Assembly: GCA_033439795.1 (NCBI GenBank)
Contig: JAUTDP010000005.1
Coordinates: 2,571,001 to 2,635,000, forward strand
DNA length: 64,000 nucleotides
Direction of reading: 5' to 3'
Source of the DNA: Sordaria brevicollis
Taxonomy: Eukaryota > Ascomycota > Sordariomycetes > Sordariales > Sordariaceae
The stretch's first letter is position 1. Each line of letters opens with the position of its first letter. Positions 1-11,855 of this stretch are shown in pieces. The notes beneath the pieces are model-generated. The model was given only the letters and a program-made list of their open reading frames with translations. It was not told where the DNA came from and searched no databases. The translations under genes were made by a program, and so were the position numbers.

Positions 1-1190
1 TGAGTCCGGCGTGACATGTTGAAATACGCGTAGTGCTTAAGTGTGATACCGCAAAAGAGTAGGGACACAATGCCTGTTGCTGAGTAAGTAATTGCCTCTG
101 AAATGTGTGAATAAGGAGCGGCAGTCTTACCGGACATCTGAATGGCTTGCGAAAAGAAATAGGTCGAGTATGCAATCAAGACGATCATGCAGCTCTCCAT
201 CTTAGGATACCGCCTAAGATAGGTAAACTTGAGGAGCACGGCAGCCAATATTCCAACAACAGACCCAATTGCCAAGCTGCCGAAGAACTCCTTCAAGAAG
301 TACCAAATGCCGTGAATGATACTGAGTATGCCGATTCGCGTTCCGTTTCCTTCTGCGTGTGCAGCCGACTCGAAAATGACAATGGCGATGGCGTCATTCA
401 AGATGGACTCGCCGAAGATAACAGTGTACAGCTGTGGGTCGACCCTGAAAGAGTTGAAAATGGCCAAAATCGTGACGGGATCCGTGGCAGACAGAGACGC
501 GCCGACTTGAATTGCCTCTCTGAAGGTCACTTCCAGTCCTTCGAGCGGGATCCTTGTATACAGCCATAGCAGCACACCAATAACGACAGCTGATATGGCG
601 GTTCCAGCAAAAGCAAACGTCAGAATCGTGCCAATGTTTCGAAAGAAGTTCGCTTGGTGTAGTTCGTAGCCGGACGAGAGGATAATCGGAGGTAACAGGA
701 GGTTGAAGAAGATTTGCGGGCTGAAGCTCAGCAAGCTCTGAATGTTGTCGCTTCCGGAGATTCGAATAACGAGACCGACGACCATACCTGTTAAACAGTT
801 GTGTTAGTGGGAGAATATCCATAGCAGATGTAGAAGCAGTCTTACCGGCAAAGATGGAGACAACCGTTTCGTGGACAGCCTGGATCTTCCTTTCCTGCAT
901 GATATAACTTGTAAAGAATGCCGCCATAAGAAGCACGATGAAGATGAAGATGGCCATTGCAGAGTACATCTCCTGCTTTGTCGGGTTCTCCGCTATTGTT
1001 CCATCTCGTTAGTTTCTAAGGATGCACTGCGTTTGATAAAGTTTGTTCGGCCTACCCCCAGGATCTTCCTCATCTCTCTCTGTCGACGGTTACGTTAGCG
1101 CTGATCGATAGGAGCCAAATTGGCGCAAAGAGAAGGGTTGGACATACTTGCGAGCTCCGCAAGGGAGCCAGCAATCACCTCGGAGAGCAT
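1..1190 (-). CDS. Sodium/proton exchanger, NHX type (3' end outside window)
   Basis: Electroneutral Na+(K+)/H+ antiporter of the eukaryotic NHE/NHX family, normally in endosomal or vacuolar membranes. Four exons can be read on the minus strand: 1190-1148, 992-846, 787-131 and 73 to the window edge, with GT-AG introns and CTAAC branch sites. The joined frame starts MLSEVIAGSLAELATENPTK, has a hydrophobic first helix, then QAVHETVVSIFAG, the inhibitor-binding type motif FFNLLLPPIIL, the helix motif SATDPVTILAIF, GESILNDAIAIVIF, and ends in the window with GIVSLLFCGITLKHYA, the conserved NHX segment before the C-terminal tail. The ATG at 1190 is preferred because it lies in the same open frame just before the first GTATGT donor; an upstream in-frame start is possible. 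The cytoplasmic tail is cut off by the window. Family assignment is certain; the compartment is inferred from similarity to NHX rather than plasma-membrane types. Confidence 0.88.
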
Positions 1191-2976
1191 GGCGAGGTTA
1201 TTGTTGTGTTTCGTGCAGCAGCACTGGCGATTTCGAGCTTGGCGCAAGGTGTTGCTTGGACTGAGGCGTGTCGGAGAAAGAAGCAAGTGTAGCTCGGCGG
1301 AGAGCAGCGGCGAAGACTCTACGACACCATGAAAGCTCTAATCGATTGTGGATGTTTGAATGGTGGCTGTCCGGGTCGGGTTTGTTGACTTCGAACCGCG
1401 TTCCATCGAATGCCGGTCCAGATGCTGTTGATGTTTCTCGAAAGTCGCCAGGTTGGACAGATTGGACTGCGTTATCGTTTGGCGGAAGGCGGGAACAAGG
1501 CTCGTTGCCAAGTGCCCGCTGTCGGGTCGCTCTTGTCAGGCTGGTGCATAGCGGGGCAGGGACGTGCCTGCAATAGCTTGTGATTGGATGCTTGGCATTT
1601 GTCTGATAATTAATCCCCGCAATCCCATCCTTCCCGTCAGATCACAGGTGGGGCTTTCCAGGAACGGGATTGAATTTGTACTTGATATTGACCTCCAATG
1701 TTGAGACAATGTTCGTTCATCAATTTTGAATACTCTGAGGTTTCGACACCTTCACCGAAAAGAGGCATGGGGCAGACTCAAGGGAAAGATTCTCGCACGC
1801 CTGTTCATGTGCTCTTGTTTACCCTGTTGTACGACGACTCCGTTGAGGGAATCTTCACCTCGTCGAGTCAAGACAGAAAACAAAGCATTGGATCTGCTAC
1901 GGAGAGAATTGCTTAAGAGGGCACACCTGATATACCAAAGCCTATGAAAAATGCCAAAAGCTACCCGGTGTGGTTGGAACTGTTGTAAGAGCATAGCTTG
2001 AACGACATGTCTGACCTCAGCTACATCCCACCAAGGAAAAGAGTGATCAACCGTAGCCGGTGTTCATGAATCGTTGCATGACCAGCACCACCATCACTCC
2101 ACCACCAGTTGATCAGAGGCTGCCTAGGCTGTGTATGGATTTCAGAGCGACATGTGGCCTCTTCGAGGCGTCAGAAAATTTCCCGTCGCTTTCCAAACAT
2201 GAATAAAGCAAAGTCGGGGAAGCTACTTATTATGTACCATACTTACCAAGGCTTCCTTTCAAGTCCGTCTCCAAACATCGAAAATCCGGAACCCCAACCC
2301 AGTCCCGCCAGAGTCATGAACTCCTCCACCTTCAAACATGTTTCGGACTCCGTCCGCGGCCCAATTCAAGTCTCCACATGGTCCCGGTCCACACTCCGGG
2401 AATGCCGGAGCGTGACAGCTCTTGCTGGGATTTTCCCCACACCATTCAATATTTAAAGGGTTTCGAGAAAACGAGTTTCGACATGGGTTTTCCTCCAGAA
2501 GCACTTTTGTGAGGGACTCACGATGGAAGCTTGTCAAAACCACCTGCGCACATGCAAGATCGCCGCCAAACTCGCCTCCGCTAGCCTTGTCTATTTTTCT
2601 GGCCTCAGCTCAGCGGCGCAAAAAAAGTCAAGAACAAATCGAGGCCTGCCGCTACGCTCCACCACAGCCTGGACCGCTCGTTTCTCCTCCGTTACAGAGA
2701 AAATATCAACGGTCCCTGCAGAGTATGCATATTAAGCGCATGTACTACCGCCTCGTGCTGGGTGCTGGATTTTGACTCGCTGGAGATAAAGAGCACAGTC
2801 GTCCTGTTTCTCGCCCGGCTGCTTTTACATGATCGACACAGCACTGTCTGAATGATTGAAATCTCAAGCGGATATGGTCATAGGAAGCCCCGGCTTGTAA
2901 AACAAGACCAAGATTGCTGAACTATAGATCTCCTTTCAACACCCTATGATACTGATGTTCATCCTTGAACTTGTAA
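1191..2976. other. Spacer between the exchanger and the methyltransferase
   Basis: About 1.8 kb with no convincing gene. It holds the upstream region of the exchanger on one side and the 3' side of the methyltransferase on the other. Open frames on both strands are short, lack coding-like composition and have no good splice-site combinations. No repeats were seen. Confidence 0.5.
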
Positions 2977-4092
2977 TCACTCGGGCTTCCGAGCATACGC
3001 CACCCGGGTAGTGTAATAGGAGTGAATCTTGGTGCTGTTCAGCTCCCGCTTCAGAGCGATCAGGTAGTTCTTGATCTCCTCTTGGGTCCACCCCAAAACA
3101 ACTCCCCAAAGGTAATTGACGTATCCTTCGAGATCCGCCTCCCATGCCAGCTTTACCCAGATGCCTTTCTCCCGTTCCTTCTCGTCCTGTGGCCAAGCAC
3201 CGATGGGTACCTTGATGTCCTTGATGACAATATCCACGAAGCCTGCCTTCTCCATGGCCGTTCGGTGCAAGTCGTCCTCGATGATGCTGAAGGTCTTCCC
3301 AAATCTAGCCCCGCCTTCACAGAACACCTTTCCCCACTGCTTGAGAGCGCTGTCCTCTTTCAAGGTACCATCGTCGCTGTGAAGGTTGACAGAGGATGTG
3401 AGATCTTCGACATAACCACCCGGCTTGCAACAACGGAAAGCCTGGCGATAGAAAGACTCCCAGTCCTCCACACAGCCAATCAGGTTGCGGGAGTGGATAT
3501 AGTCGAATGTGTTGTCAGCCCAGGTCCATTCTTGGTTGCAATCGTCAATTTCGAACTTGACATTGGGAGGTACCCAAGAAGGTTGAATGGGTGAAACATC
3601 GGTGCCAATCACTTCAGTATCGGAAAATTCATCGGCGAAGTCCATGGCCCAGATGCCTGTGCCAGTTCCAATGTCAACGGCCTTCTGAATTTTCTTCGAG
3701 ATCGGAGCGAGGAATAGCTTTCCGGAAAGGACAAGTGTGTTTGAGTGATGGAAGAGGTCCATCGCCTCAGTGTGCCGGGGATCGTTGGGTTGCCATGCTT
3801 CAGCAGTGCCGACATTGCCGTGGTATGTCCTTCCGAGGACCTGCCGGTACTCAAAGATGCTCTCAGAGAGGGAGGCAGTGCTGGAGGCAATTGAGCCGAG
3901 GGTGGAAGCGGTATCGTCCGTGTCGTTTCCATCATCTTCATCATCGTGGGTTTGTTGCCAGTGAGTCGCAGGCAGAATACCACGAGCTTGTGCCGCTACC
4001 GCAGTGAGTGGGGTCGGTGTTGCTGCTGCCGTTGCCGCCGGTGGTGATGCCGGAGCAGGCGTGGGCTCCTTGGATTTAGCGGGTGAACTCAT
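2977..4092 (-). CDS. LaeA-like SAM-dependent methyltransferase
   Basis: Class I S-adenosylmethionine methyltransferase of the fungal LaeA/TAM-domain group, 371 aa, without introns. The SAM-binding motif I is VDIGTGTGIWAMDFADEF, followed by the acidic motif II IGTDVSPIQPSWVPPN, then the FDYIHSRNLIGCVEDW segment and the PGGYVEDL turn, all typical of this family. The N-terminal 60 residues are a Pro/Ala/Thr-rich tail with a DDEDDGNDTDD acidic patch and are probably disordered. The start is the ATG at 4092 (MSSPAKSKEP); the open frame continues upstream only to a non-ATG codon. Relatives include the regulator of secondary metabolism LaeA, but many paralogues in each genome have unknown substrates, and no biosynthetic cluster is visible beside it, so a regulatory role is not claimed. 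Confidence 0.88.
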   Translation of the reverse strand: MSSPAKSKEPTPAPASPPAATAAATPTPLTAVAAQARGILPATHWQQTHDDEDDGNDTDDTASTLGSIASSTASLSESIFEYRQVLGRTYHGNVGTAEAWQPNDPRHTEAMDLFHHSNTLVLSGKLFLAPISKKIQKAVDIGTGTGIWAMDFADEFSDTEVIGTDVSPIQPSWVPPNVKFEIDDCNQEWTWADNTFDYIHSRNLIGCVEDWESFYRQAFRCCKPGGYVEDLTSSVNLHSDDGTLKEDSALKQWGKVFCEGGARFGKTFSIIEDDLHRTAMEKAGFVDIVIKDIKVPIGAWPQDEKEREKGIWVKLAWEADLEGYVNYLWGVVLGWTQEEIKNYLIALKRELNSTKIHSYYTTRVAYARKPE

Positions 4093-4697
4093 ATTTGCGG
4101 TCTTGGGCAACGAGCTACAGCCGCAATGCGCAAGGTGAGTTGCGAATTGTAAGGACAACGGAGGAAGTTGAACTTCATATTACTCGGACTTCTGACGTCC
4201 CTTTATATTCGAGAAAATAACCCTTGTAAGCATGGAACTTCAGACCCTATACTGTAAAAAGAAGCTGTACAGTAACTCGACCTATAACAGTCGATGTGCT
4301 GGTGTGTTGGCGGTGCCACCTAGGTAGACTGGCATGCAGGCGAGTCCGTAGCAGATACTGTGTCCTATCATGAAGTGGTGAGCTTGTTCGGAGACATTAT
4401 TTCTTGGTGTTCGTCTGACCGGTTAATGTACCCCGAACTTTAGAGAAGAGCCGTGCAAACTGCCGTACATGGGATAAGTTACCTGGTGGCATGTCTTTAA
4501 AGCTTTCTGTAAGCGAGTGAAACTTTTTTCTTCGGTTTCATAGGTGTTGGCCGTGGTCTGGACAACGGGGTTACGGATAGGCTTTTGTGATGTTTCGTCG
4601 CATGTGCAAGCTTCACTGGGCGCCAAGCACGGGGTTTAAAGCCCACGCTATCGATTCGTGCAGCCTTCGAGACCCTCAAAAGCAGGGAGTACTACAG
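4093..4697. other. Methyltransferase upstream region
   Basis: About 600 bp between the methyltransferase start and the left end of the degraded transposon. It should hold the promoter on the minus strand. No gene, RNA or repeat was recognised. Confidence 0.4.
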
Positions 4698-4699
4698 TA

Positions 4700-4730
4700 C
4701 CGTAAAAACTCTGGAAACCTAGAATTGTCC
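4700..4730 (+). repeat. Left terminal inverted repeat of the DNA transposon
   Basis: Begins CCGTAAAAACTCTGGAAACC and matches the right end over 31 of 31 positions in inverted orientation. It is preceded by TA. Confidence 0.85.
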
Positions 4731-4913
4731 CATCCCCTTAATAGTTTAGCGTAAGGTCTGTATAGGGTGATAGGGGCGCCTATATACAGTCGTATATGCC
4801 ACCCTCGTACTCCGACAAATTAATAGTATCATATAATATAGAAACTCGGCTATTCAATTTCCCTATAATCTCCCATATTCCCTATCCTTACCTTTCATTA
4901 TACCTCGTCGTCG

Positions 4914-4915
<2 letters not shown>

Positions 4916-4958
<43 letters not shown>
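4916..4958. repeat. (ATT)n microsatellite
   Basis: About 14 ATT units inside the left part of the degraded transposon. Confidence 0.9.
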
Positions 4959-4959
<1 letters not shown>

Positions 4960-7824
4960 AATAAGCCCCCCGCAATAATATAAGGCTAACCCAAATAGCC
5001 TAACTCCTACCCCGCCATCTTCTATCGACTTCGCTAAAATACGACCGGGTCCCGCTATTATACCTTATTACGAACGTAAGGTTCGAGCGTTATAACCGGT
5101 TAAACAATTCCAACGATCCTATTCTCATTAAAAAAAGCTAGAAGTTAATACGTACCCTATATAGTAATTATTATTATTATATTAATAAAAATCGCGACTA
5201 AATCCTTACTTACTTTACGCAAAAGAAAATACGATTTAATAACGACCGAAAACGACGCTAGTAATAAAGAAACGGGCTCGATCCGCTTCTTCGTAATTAC
5301 CGACTATAATAAAATAATAAAAATAATAAAAATAAAGAAGAGGGGGAATAATACCGTAATACGTTATACCGAAAAGTTTATAATTATTATAAAATTCCTA
5401 TTTCGATTATAATTAATTAGTAAAATAACCGCCTTACGTTATTATTAAATTTAATAAAGTAAAGTAAAATAACGTAGCTAGAAATAGAGAAAAAATTATT
5501 TGAAAAATTTTAAACCCTTTATAAAAAGAAGAAACGGATAATATTAAAAGGGTAGTTTCGTCGAAAATTGAAAAAACTTTTTACTAAATATTACCTACAA
5601 TTCGACTATTTATTCGTTTTTTTAAATAATTAATTTTCTTTCTTTCAAAACCGGTATTATTTTAAATAACGAAGAATAACCTATAAATTTTAAAAACTCC
5701 CCGGCAAATTATTTATAAAAGTTAATAATTTTCTTCGGTAAATAATTTAATTTAATAGCGGCCTTTCTATTTCTAATTATTATAAAAAATTTTTTAAAAA
5801 ATTAATTAAAGGAATAATAATTAACGGTTATTTTTTTTCTAGTTTTATTAAACGCGTTAATTAACCGACTATATTAAATATATATACTCGGTTTCCCCTT
5901 TCCTATATCTTCAACTTCGATAAAATCCCTATTTCGTACGAATATTTTAACGGTTATATATACGATTTTCGAAGGTTTAAAACTATTATTAATAAAACTA
6001 ATCGTAACGGTTAATTTAAATAGTAAATTTCCTTAGTCCTCTATATTTAAACGGATAGAATTTAGCGTATAAAACCGACTATTATTTTTAAAAGAGACGG
6101 TAAAATTTATAGTAAAGAAGAATATTTTTATATTAATAACGTAAAAATTCAATTTAATTAATAAATATATTAAAATAAAAATTTCTTCGCGGTATAATTA
6201 TAAAAATAATTTCACCCTATTATAAAGGACCTTAAGGGCAACGTATTAATAGCTATAAATATATACGTTTCCTATAATTCTAAATTTATTAAAGGGGTAA
6301 TCGATTAAATTAATAATACTTCCCCCAATAAGCTAATAACGGTTATAATACCCGGTAGTCTTATAAATTTATTATAACCTTTCGATATAACTATTAATAA
6401 ATTATTTAAGGCTATAATAAAAGAAAAAATAGAGGATTTATAAAACGAATAATTAGCGAAGTACCCGGGTAAAAAAATCACTATCTCCGATAAGAGGATC
6501 TAAATTATATATACAATTTCTTATTACTATAAGAGATTTATAGAAGAAAAAAATAAATAATTATAAAGGCTTTTAAGAATAACGGTATTTTTATCCTCCT
6601 AAATGGATTAGAAAATTATATAATTAATATTAAAGAAATTAATAAAGCTAAATTAAATTGGGCAAATTAGGAGCGGGCCTTTAATATTATTAATAACGAA
6701 TTTAATGAGTTTAAAATTATCCCTAAAGACGAAAACGACCTCTATTTTTAATATTATTTATAAAATAAAAAGTTTAAATAAAAGAAGGAAAGAAGGAGGA
6801 AAATTATAAAAGAGGAATCTTTAAAGAAATATAGTTATTATTTAAATAAGGATTTAAAAATAATATTATATGATAGAGGGTTATTATAACGGGGCAATAA
6901 GGTAGAATTTATAATACGATTACGAATTTATAAATTTTAGTAAAAATATTTATTAGAATAATAAGAATAATAATATAAATAATAATTAAAGCTCCTTATT
7001 ACTCTTATTAAAATCCCTACTTTTAATATTATTACCCTATTTAATAAATTTACCGCTATTAGTTATATAATCCTCCCCCTTTTCCCCCCCCTTTTTATCG
7101 TCCTAATAACGAAAGGTAATAGTAAAACCTTTTTATTAAAACTTCGTAATCTTTAAATAATCGTCCTACTTTTCCTAATATTTATTAAAGTCCATAATAT
7201 AATAATATATTTTAATATTAAACCTAATAAAATTTTCGATAATACTACGGCTTCGCTTACGAATTTAATTATAATAGGTATACTTTTTGAAATTTATTAA
7301 ATTTAATCCCTCCTTTATATTAGGGGATAATAGTATTCGAAGGATAACGAGGTAGTTACAACCTTCTTTAAATTAACCCGAATTGTAAAAATTATTTATA
7401 ATATCTAAAAGCCGTTAATACTACCCTTATTTACTTTAAATACTTTATTTCTTTTATTTATTTATAAATAATAAAAATATACCTAATAAGGATTCTTAAC
7501 TTTTCGAAGTATAGAGCTATAATATTACGTTATACTATAATTAAAGTAGAGAAATAAGGGAAAAAAGATAGGGGTAAATTCTAAATAATTATACTATAAT
7601 TAAAGTAATTACTTAAAAGAGGAAGAAAAACTATACTAATCTCCCTAATAAAATAGAATAAATCCCCCCGAATATAATACAATAGAAACGGCTCAAATCG
7701 GTCAATTCCGACTAGAAATAATGCCCTCCACCTTAACGTACATACATTTACTTATATAGAACGCGGGCTGAGCCTACTACTACGCTACCCTTTTATGCTA
7801 GACTTCAGCACACTAAGTCCTCTA

Positions 7825-7855
7825 GGACAATTCTAGGTTTCCAGAGTTTTTACGG
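7825..7855 (-). repeat. Right terminal inverted repeat of the DNA transposon
   Basis: Exact reverse complement of 4700-4730, followed by TA at 7856-7857. Confidence 0.85.
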
Positions 7856-7857
7856 TA

Positions 7858-10800
7858 GTCGGACTTCACACCACCCCGAATGCCATCCACACCATCACAT
7901 ACCAGAACTGCTACATCTCGGAGATTACTTGCATGCCGCTATGCAGTATCTTGCGCAGCACACCACGTACAGCACGACGAACATCTTCGCCATGCTAGGC
8001 TTGGTTCGATCCTCAAGGCACATGTTTCCATTGCAGCCCGGCGGCAACGCAACACACGCACCTTCTCCTGGCCCCTTCTAGACCCGTCTTATTGCATTTT
8101 GCAAGATTACACAATCTATGGATGTCCTGAACCCCTGAGAATGTGCAGCTGGCAAATTCGGCGGATGGGATGCAAGACTCAGTCTCCCTCATTTAGAAGC
8201 GAGCCAGCGCAGAACGATGAAAGAGCAGTACCGGCTCACGATTCCAAGGTCAACGACCGTCCAGCACTCACGCCGCTCAACGCCATTTGGGAAACTCTCG
8301 AGTCATGAAGGAAGGTCAACGGCTGTCTTCCCCGGGGACGCGGACTACATGATGATTACATATCGGAGATGGACGACACGAACGTTGGCGTCGGATTCCG
8401 GAAGCAGGCCACTGGAACCATCTACACCAACAGCGAAAAGAGTCAAGTAGATATCTCGCGGCAGCTCCATGCAGTATGCCAGATTGCAGCGATTGTTGCA
8501 GTGCGTGCAGAACTGCTGTAGGGTTGCACCTGGGATGTCAGGGTCGACTCTTGTGTCCGGAACACCAGACTTTCGGACAGTACATGATGAAAATGGATAG
8601 ACCAGTGATTATTTGCACCGAAAAATGCCACCAACCCAACAAGATTCAGCAAATCGGCGAGTGGCAGAGGAGTGTCCACGCTCTAACCGCTCGTTGACAA
8701 TCCCAAATCACAACTGCCCGGTTAGAATGACTCAGGATGCCTCAAGAGATGCGGGCACGCTGCTTCAGTTGCCTATGCTGTGACTATCGTCTTCTTGTCA
8801 CTGCAATGATCAATCTTACCAGAGATCAATGGTGCGCCAATGTAACTTCCATGGACTCACTCTCATCACCACCATCAGCAGCACTCAATCTTGCATCTTC
8901 ACATGGGACTCGGGGACAGTCCAAAAATGCGGTCCAGCTGAAGGAGGGCAGAGGAACGTTCCCGTTCTTACCGATCCCACCCACACCAATTGTTTTCTTT
9001 TTTGAGTATTTCCATCCAATCCGCTCAACCCATTTCCAGCTGTCAACCACGAGAAAGGACCAGCAAAATTCCCAACCCTCCATCACGGTCATCACCACCA
9101 CTTCTTCACGCCACGGCCGAACCAATCTCTTTTCGATCAGCCCCTGGTGCCCCCCTGGGCTAGCGCTAACGCACCCCGCATTTGGGCGTCTCTCGGCGCC
9201 CTGGGCGTTCGTGCGCCCAGCAAAACCTACTGTAACCTTGTAAGCTTTGTGAGGTCAGGGAGAGGAAGGACATTTTCAAGAATGTCGAGGAGCACACTTG
9301 CTGCTCTAACTCACCAGGGTTGCGGGTTACCAGAGCGTCCGAAGATGATGCGGAGACATCATGGCTGCTACTTCCTTTATACACCGTTCTGCCAAACAAA
9401 TCGACAAGACAAGGAGCCACGACAATGAGACAGCTTTTCATCCAACCGAAGAACAGTCAGGATCTTTGGTCTTCCTGACCTGTCGTGCCCGTTCAAGTTT
9501 GCCAAGACCTTCAAACGGCATATCACAAAGGATTGGGATAACAGCGCCGACGCTATCGTATAGCTCCGCGGAAGTTGAATCCTACATGAACGGCCCGCGG
9601 TGCGGGGAACTTGGCAAGCAGGCCATGTCAGCGCGACGAGCGGGAAGCTCCCTCTTCCCGTTTGCTAATGCCATGCCATGACAACGGATGGGGATTGGGA
9701 CTTTGGACCGATGATCGGACAAGGCAACAGCATAGGAGATGCCGTTCTCATCCGAAGTCCGAACTCCATAACCTGGGAGCTAGAGACGCTCACAAGCTTC
9801 TTGGTTTCTCTTGGTTTTCCAACGTCACTAACCTTACTGCTAGTGAGATCAACGAAGCATCTCTTGGGAGACGATCACAGCAAAGGACGCCGGATCCTCA
9901 TACGAGATATTGGATGAAAAGAGGTCTCTGACCGGTTTTCAAGCAATGACTCCTTGTGAGAAGCCAATATCTCTCGAGTGGTCAACAGGCAGACACAGTA
10001 CGCTCAGCACTTACCAGCCTGACGGAGGGGGTTGGGGAAGTAAGATTTTGCATTGTTGGTACATAACGAACAGCTGATGCCGAGGAAGAACGACGTCAGA
10101 AGCTCTTGACATCTGATCGCTCCCGCGAGTGCGATTGGGTTGCAAAAGCAAAAGGGATAATGTAACGTTGGAGAGGAACGGGGAAAGGATTGGGCGAAAA
10201 GGCAGAAGGTACGCACACTGTCTGCGCTGGACTTGCATCTGTGGACGACGTCCACTCAGTCCTGCTGAAGAAATGGGCAGCGACAGCTTCAATGGTCACT
10301 TGAACCACTGAAGGAGCATGGACTTCCTTTTCATAGCGATGGGTGTTCCTGATGTTCCTGAACGATCTGATCCGATCTGCCGGGACGTTGAACCCTACTG
10401 CGGAAAGCTGCAACACCATCAACCTTTCGACACCTTTGACAGCTGCATCTAGATGATCACGAACAATCACGACATGTTCTAAAGGAAGGCTCGTAGGAGA
10501 TCACTTCCAGATTTCCCCGGGTTTTCCACCGCTTTGCGCTTACGGGGTCGTCGCAACGCAAGATCCATATGTGGATGGGTGAGTGCATCCTCCCCAAAGA
10601 CCAATTTCGCGCCCTAGCAGACCCCGGACAACCCCCGGATCGTCAACACCTCACCGTCACATCGTATTGATCAGACCCCTGGACCTGGTTGACGCTTCCC
10701 CGCAAGGCACTACCACAGCGGCCGGTGAGATGCCAGCTTTCGAAGCTATTCCTGAGGAGTGATAGTCTGGTGGATGTCTTGTCTATCACAACCTCCTCTG

Positions 10801-11855
10801 GGCAACCAGATCGGTGACGGTCTTGCCATGAATTCCGGGAGAAACATAAGAGACTCGAAGAAGGACAGCTGGTCAACCCTTCGAGATCATCTCCCTCGGA
10901 TGGGGAAAGGATATAGGAAAGTCAAAGGCCGGTCGCTTCTTCCCCAAAGAAGACCCACTGGAGATGGAACCGAGAGCATCTCTGACCTTTACGTATTCGC
11001 CAGTTGGGCTGAGAAAAGAGAACCAAAAACAATGACCGCCTGACTACCCGAGCTGCGAGAGTTGGCCATCAATGACCAACAACCCAACGCTATGCTGAAG
11101 AGGGAACATGAAAGATGGGGAATCGTGCCATGGTCGCCTCGATGTGGTTCCCAAAAGCGACCTACCTCGCATGTGTGGTTGCACGGGAATAACGATCAAC
11201 ACGGTGCGGCTTTGATTCGCCAGGTTCCTGCATCAGCTTCCAACTTTGGCAAGGGACGAGGGTGAAGAGAGGGTGGGAAAGGAAAAAAAAAAAAAAAAAA
11301 AAAAAAAAGAAAGAAGAGTTCGACAGCAAACCCCTGTCCATCACTCATCCGTCCCTCCCACAATCCGAACCCTCCGCCTTCCTGCTTACACCACATCCAT
11401 CACATTGTCTTCCTGACGGCAGCCAAGGACTGGCCAATAGCAGACAAAAGTGCTGCTGTCTATTCCCCAGATTGGGATAGGTCCTTTGCATATTCGAGCC
11501 TCCAAGACTCTAATAGCGCCAGTCCAGTCAAATTCTGACCGACACCCTGTACTGTGAGGAGCAATGCCAGGGGAAAGAGAGGAGAGAGAGGTCCATTGCC
11601 ATGCAGCCCGTCGAGTCACTCGAGCTTGGCACTATCATATGGTTTCGTTCAGCAACTCTGGTCCGAGGCAGTGATACCGGTGGTCGTCTTGGTCTCCGGT
11701 AGTGCGGCTCTTTCGCTCGGAGAAGGAGAAGTTCGAAAGTGAATAAGAATGTGAAGGCATCCCCTCCGGTGTTACTTTCCTTTCCCCTCTCTCTGCTCAC
11801 CCTCGATCTCTCGTTCAACTTCCCCGTCAGTACATCATCTCCTTCGTTTTCAACG
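7858..11855. other. Gene-poor spacer and CFEM gene upstream region
   Basis: About 4 kb of normal base composition with no gene I can support. The longest ATG-started frame (8737-9243, plus) has no domain or coding-like pattern. A 26-nt A run lies at 11283-11308. The last 100 bp before the CFEM start are a CT-rich leader, typical of strongly expressed fungal genes. Confidence 0.45.
11283..11308. repeat. Poly(A) homopolymer, 26 nt
   Basis: Uninterrupted A run about 550 bp upstream of the CFEM gene start. Confidence 0.9.

Larger units (their letters stand above)
4700..7855. mobile_element. RIP-degraded DNA transposon relic with TA target duplication
   Basis: A 3,156-bp element bounded by perfect 31-bp inverted repeats (4700-4730 and 7825-7855) and a TA dinucleotide on each side (4698-4699, 7856-7857), as in the Tc1/mariner superfamily including fungal pogo/Fot1 types. 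The interior from about 4.8 to 7.7 kb is extremely AT-rich, with CpA and TpG almost absent, the mark of RIP. No open frame survives. On the plus strand at about 6.4-6.75 kb a frame with many TAA/TAG codons still reads as protein-like sequence (for example KYPGKKITISDKRI and AFKNNGIF), which fits the C-terminal part of a transposase, but I could not find the catalytic triad. The superfamily rests on the TA duplication only. Confidence 0.75.

Noticed and set aside
4093..4158. N-terminal extension of the methyltransferase to 4158
   Set aside because: The first codon there is TTG; the ATG at 4092 begins the natural protein.
4796..4978. Plus-strand frame with an isoleucine run
   Set aside because: It is the translated (ATT)n microsatellite inside the RIP-mutated transposon.
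8737..9243. 168-codon plus-strand frame
   Set aside because: ATG start but no domain, no coding-like pattern, no splice or promoter support.
10096..10470. Minus-strand frame reading DHLDAAVKGVERLMVLQL
   Set aside because: Protein-like for some 60 codons, but there is no ATG and an in-frame stop lies just upstream.
11739..11855. N-terminal extension of the CFEM protein
   Set aside because: It begins at GTG and covers the CT-rich leader; the ATG at 11856 opens a clear signal peptide.
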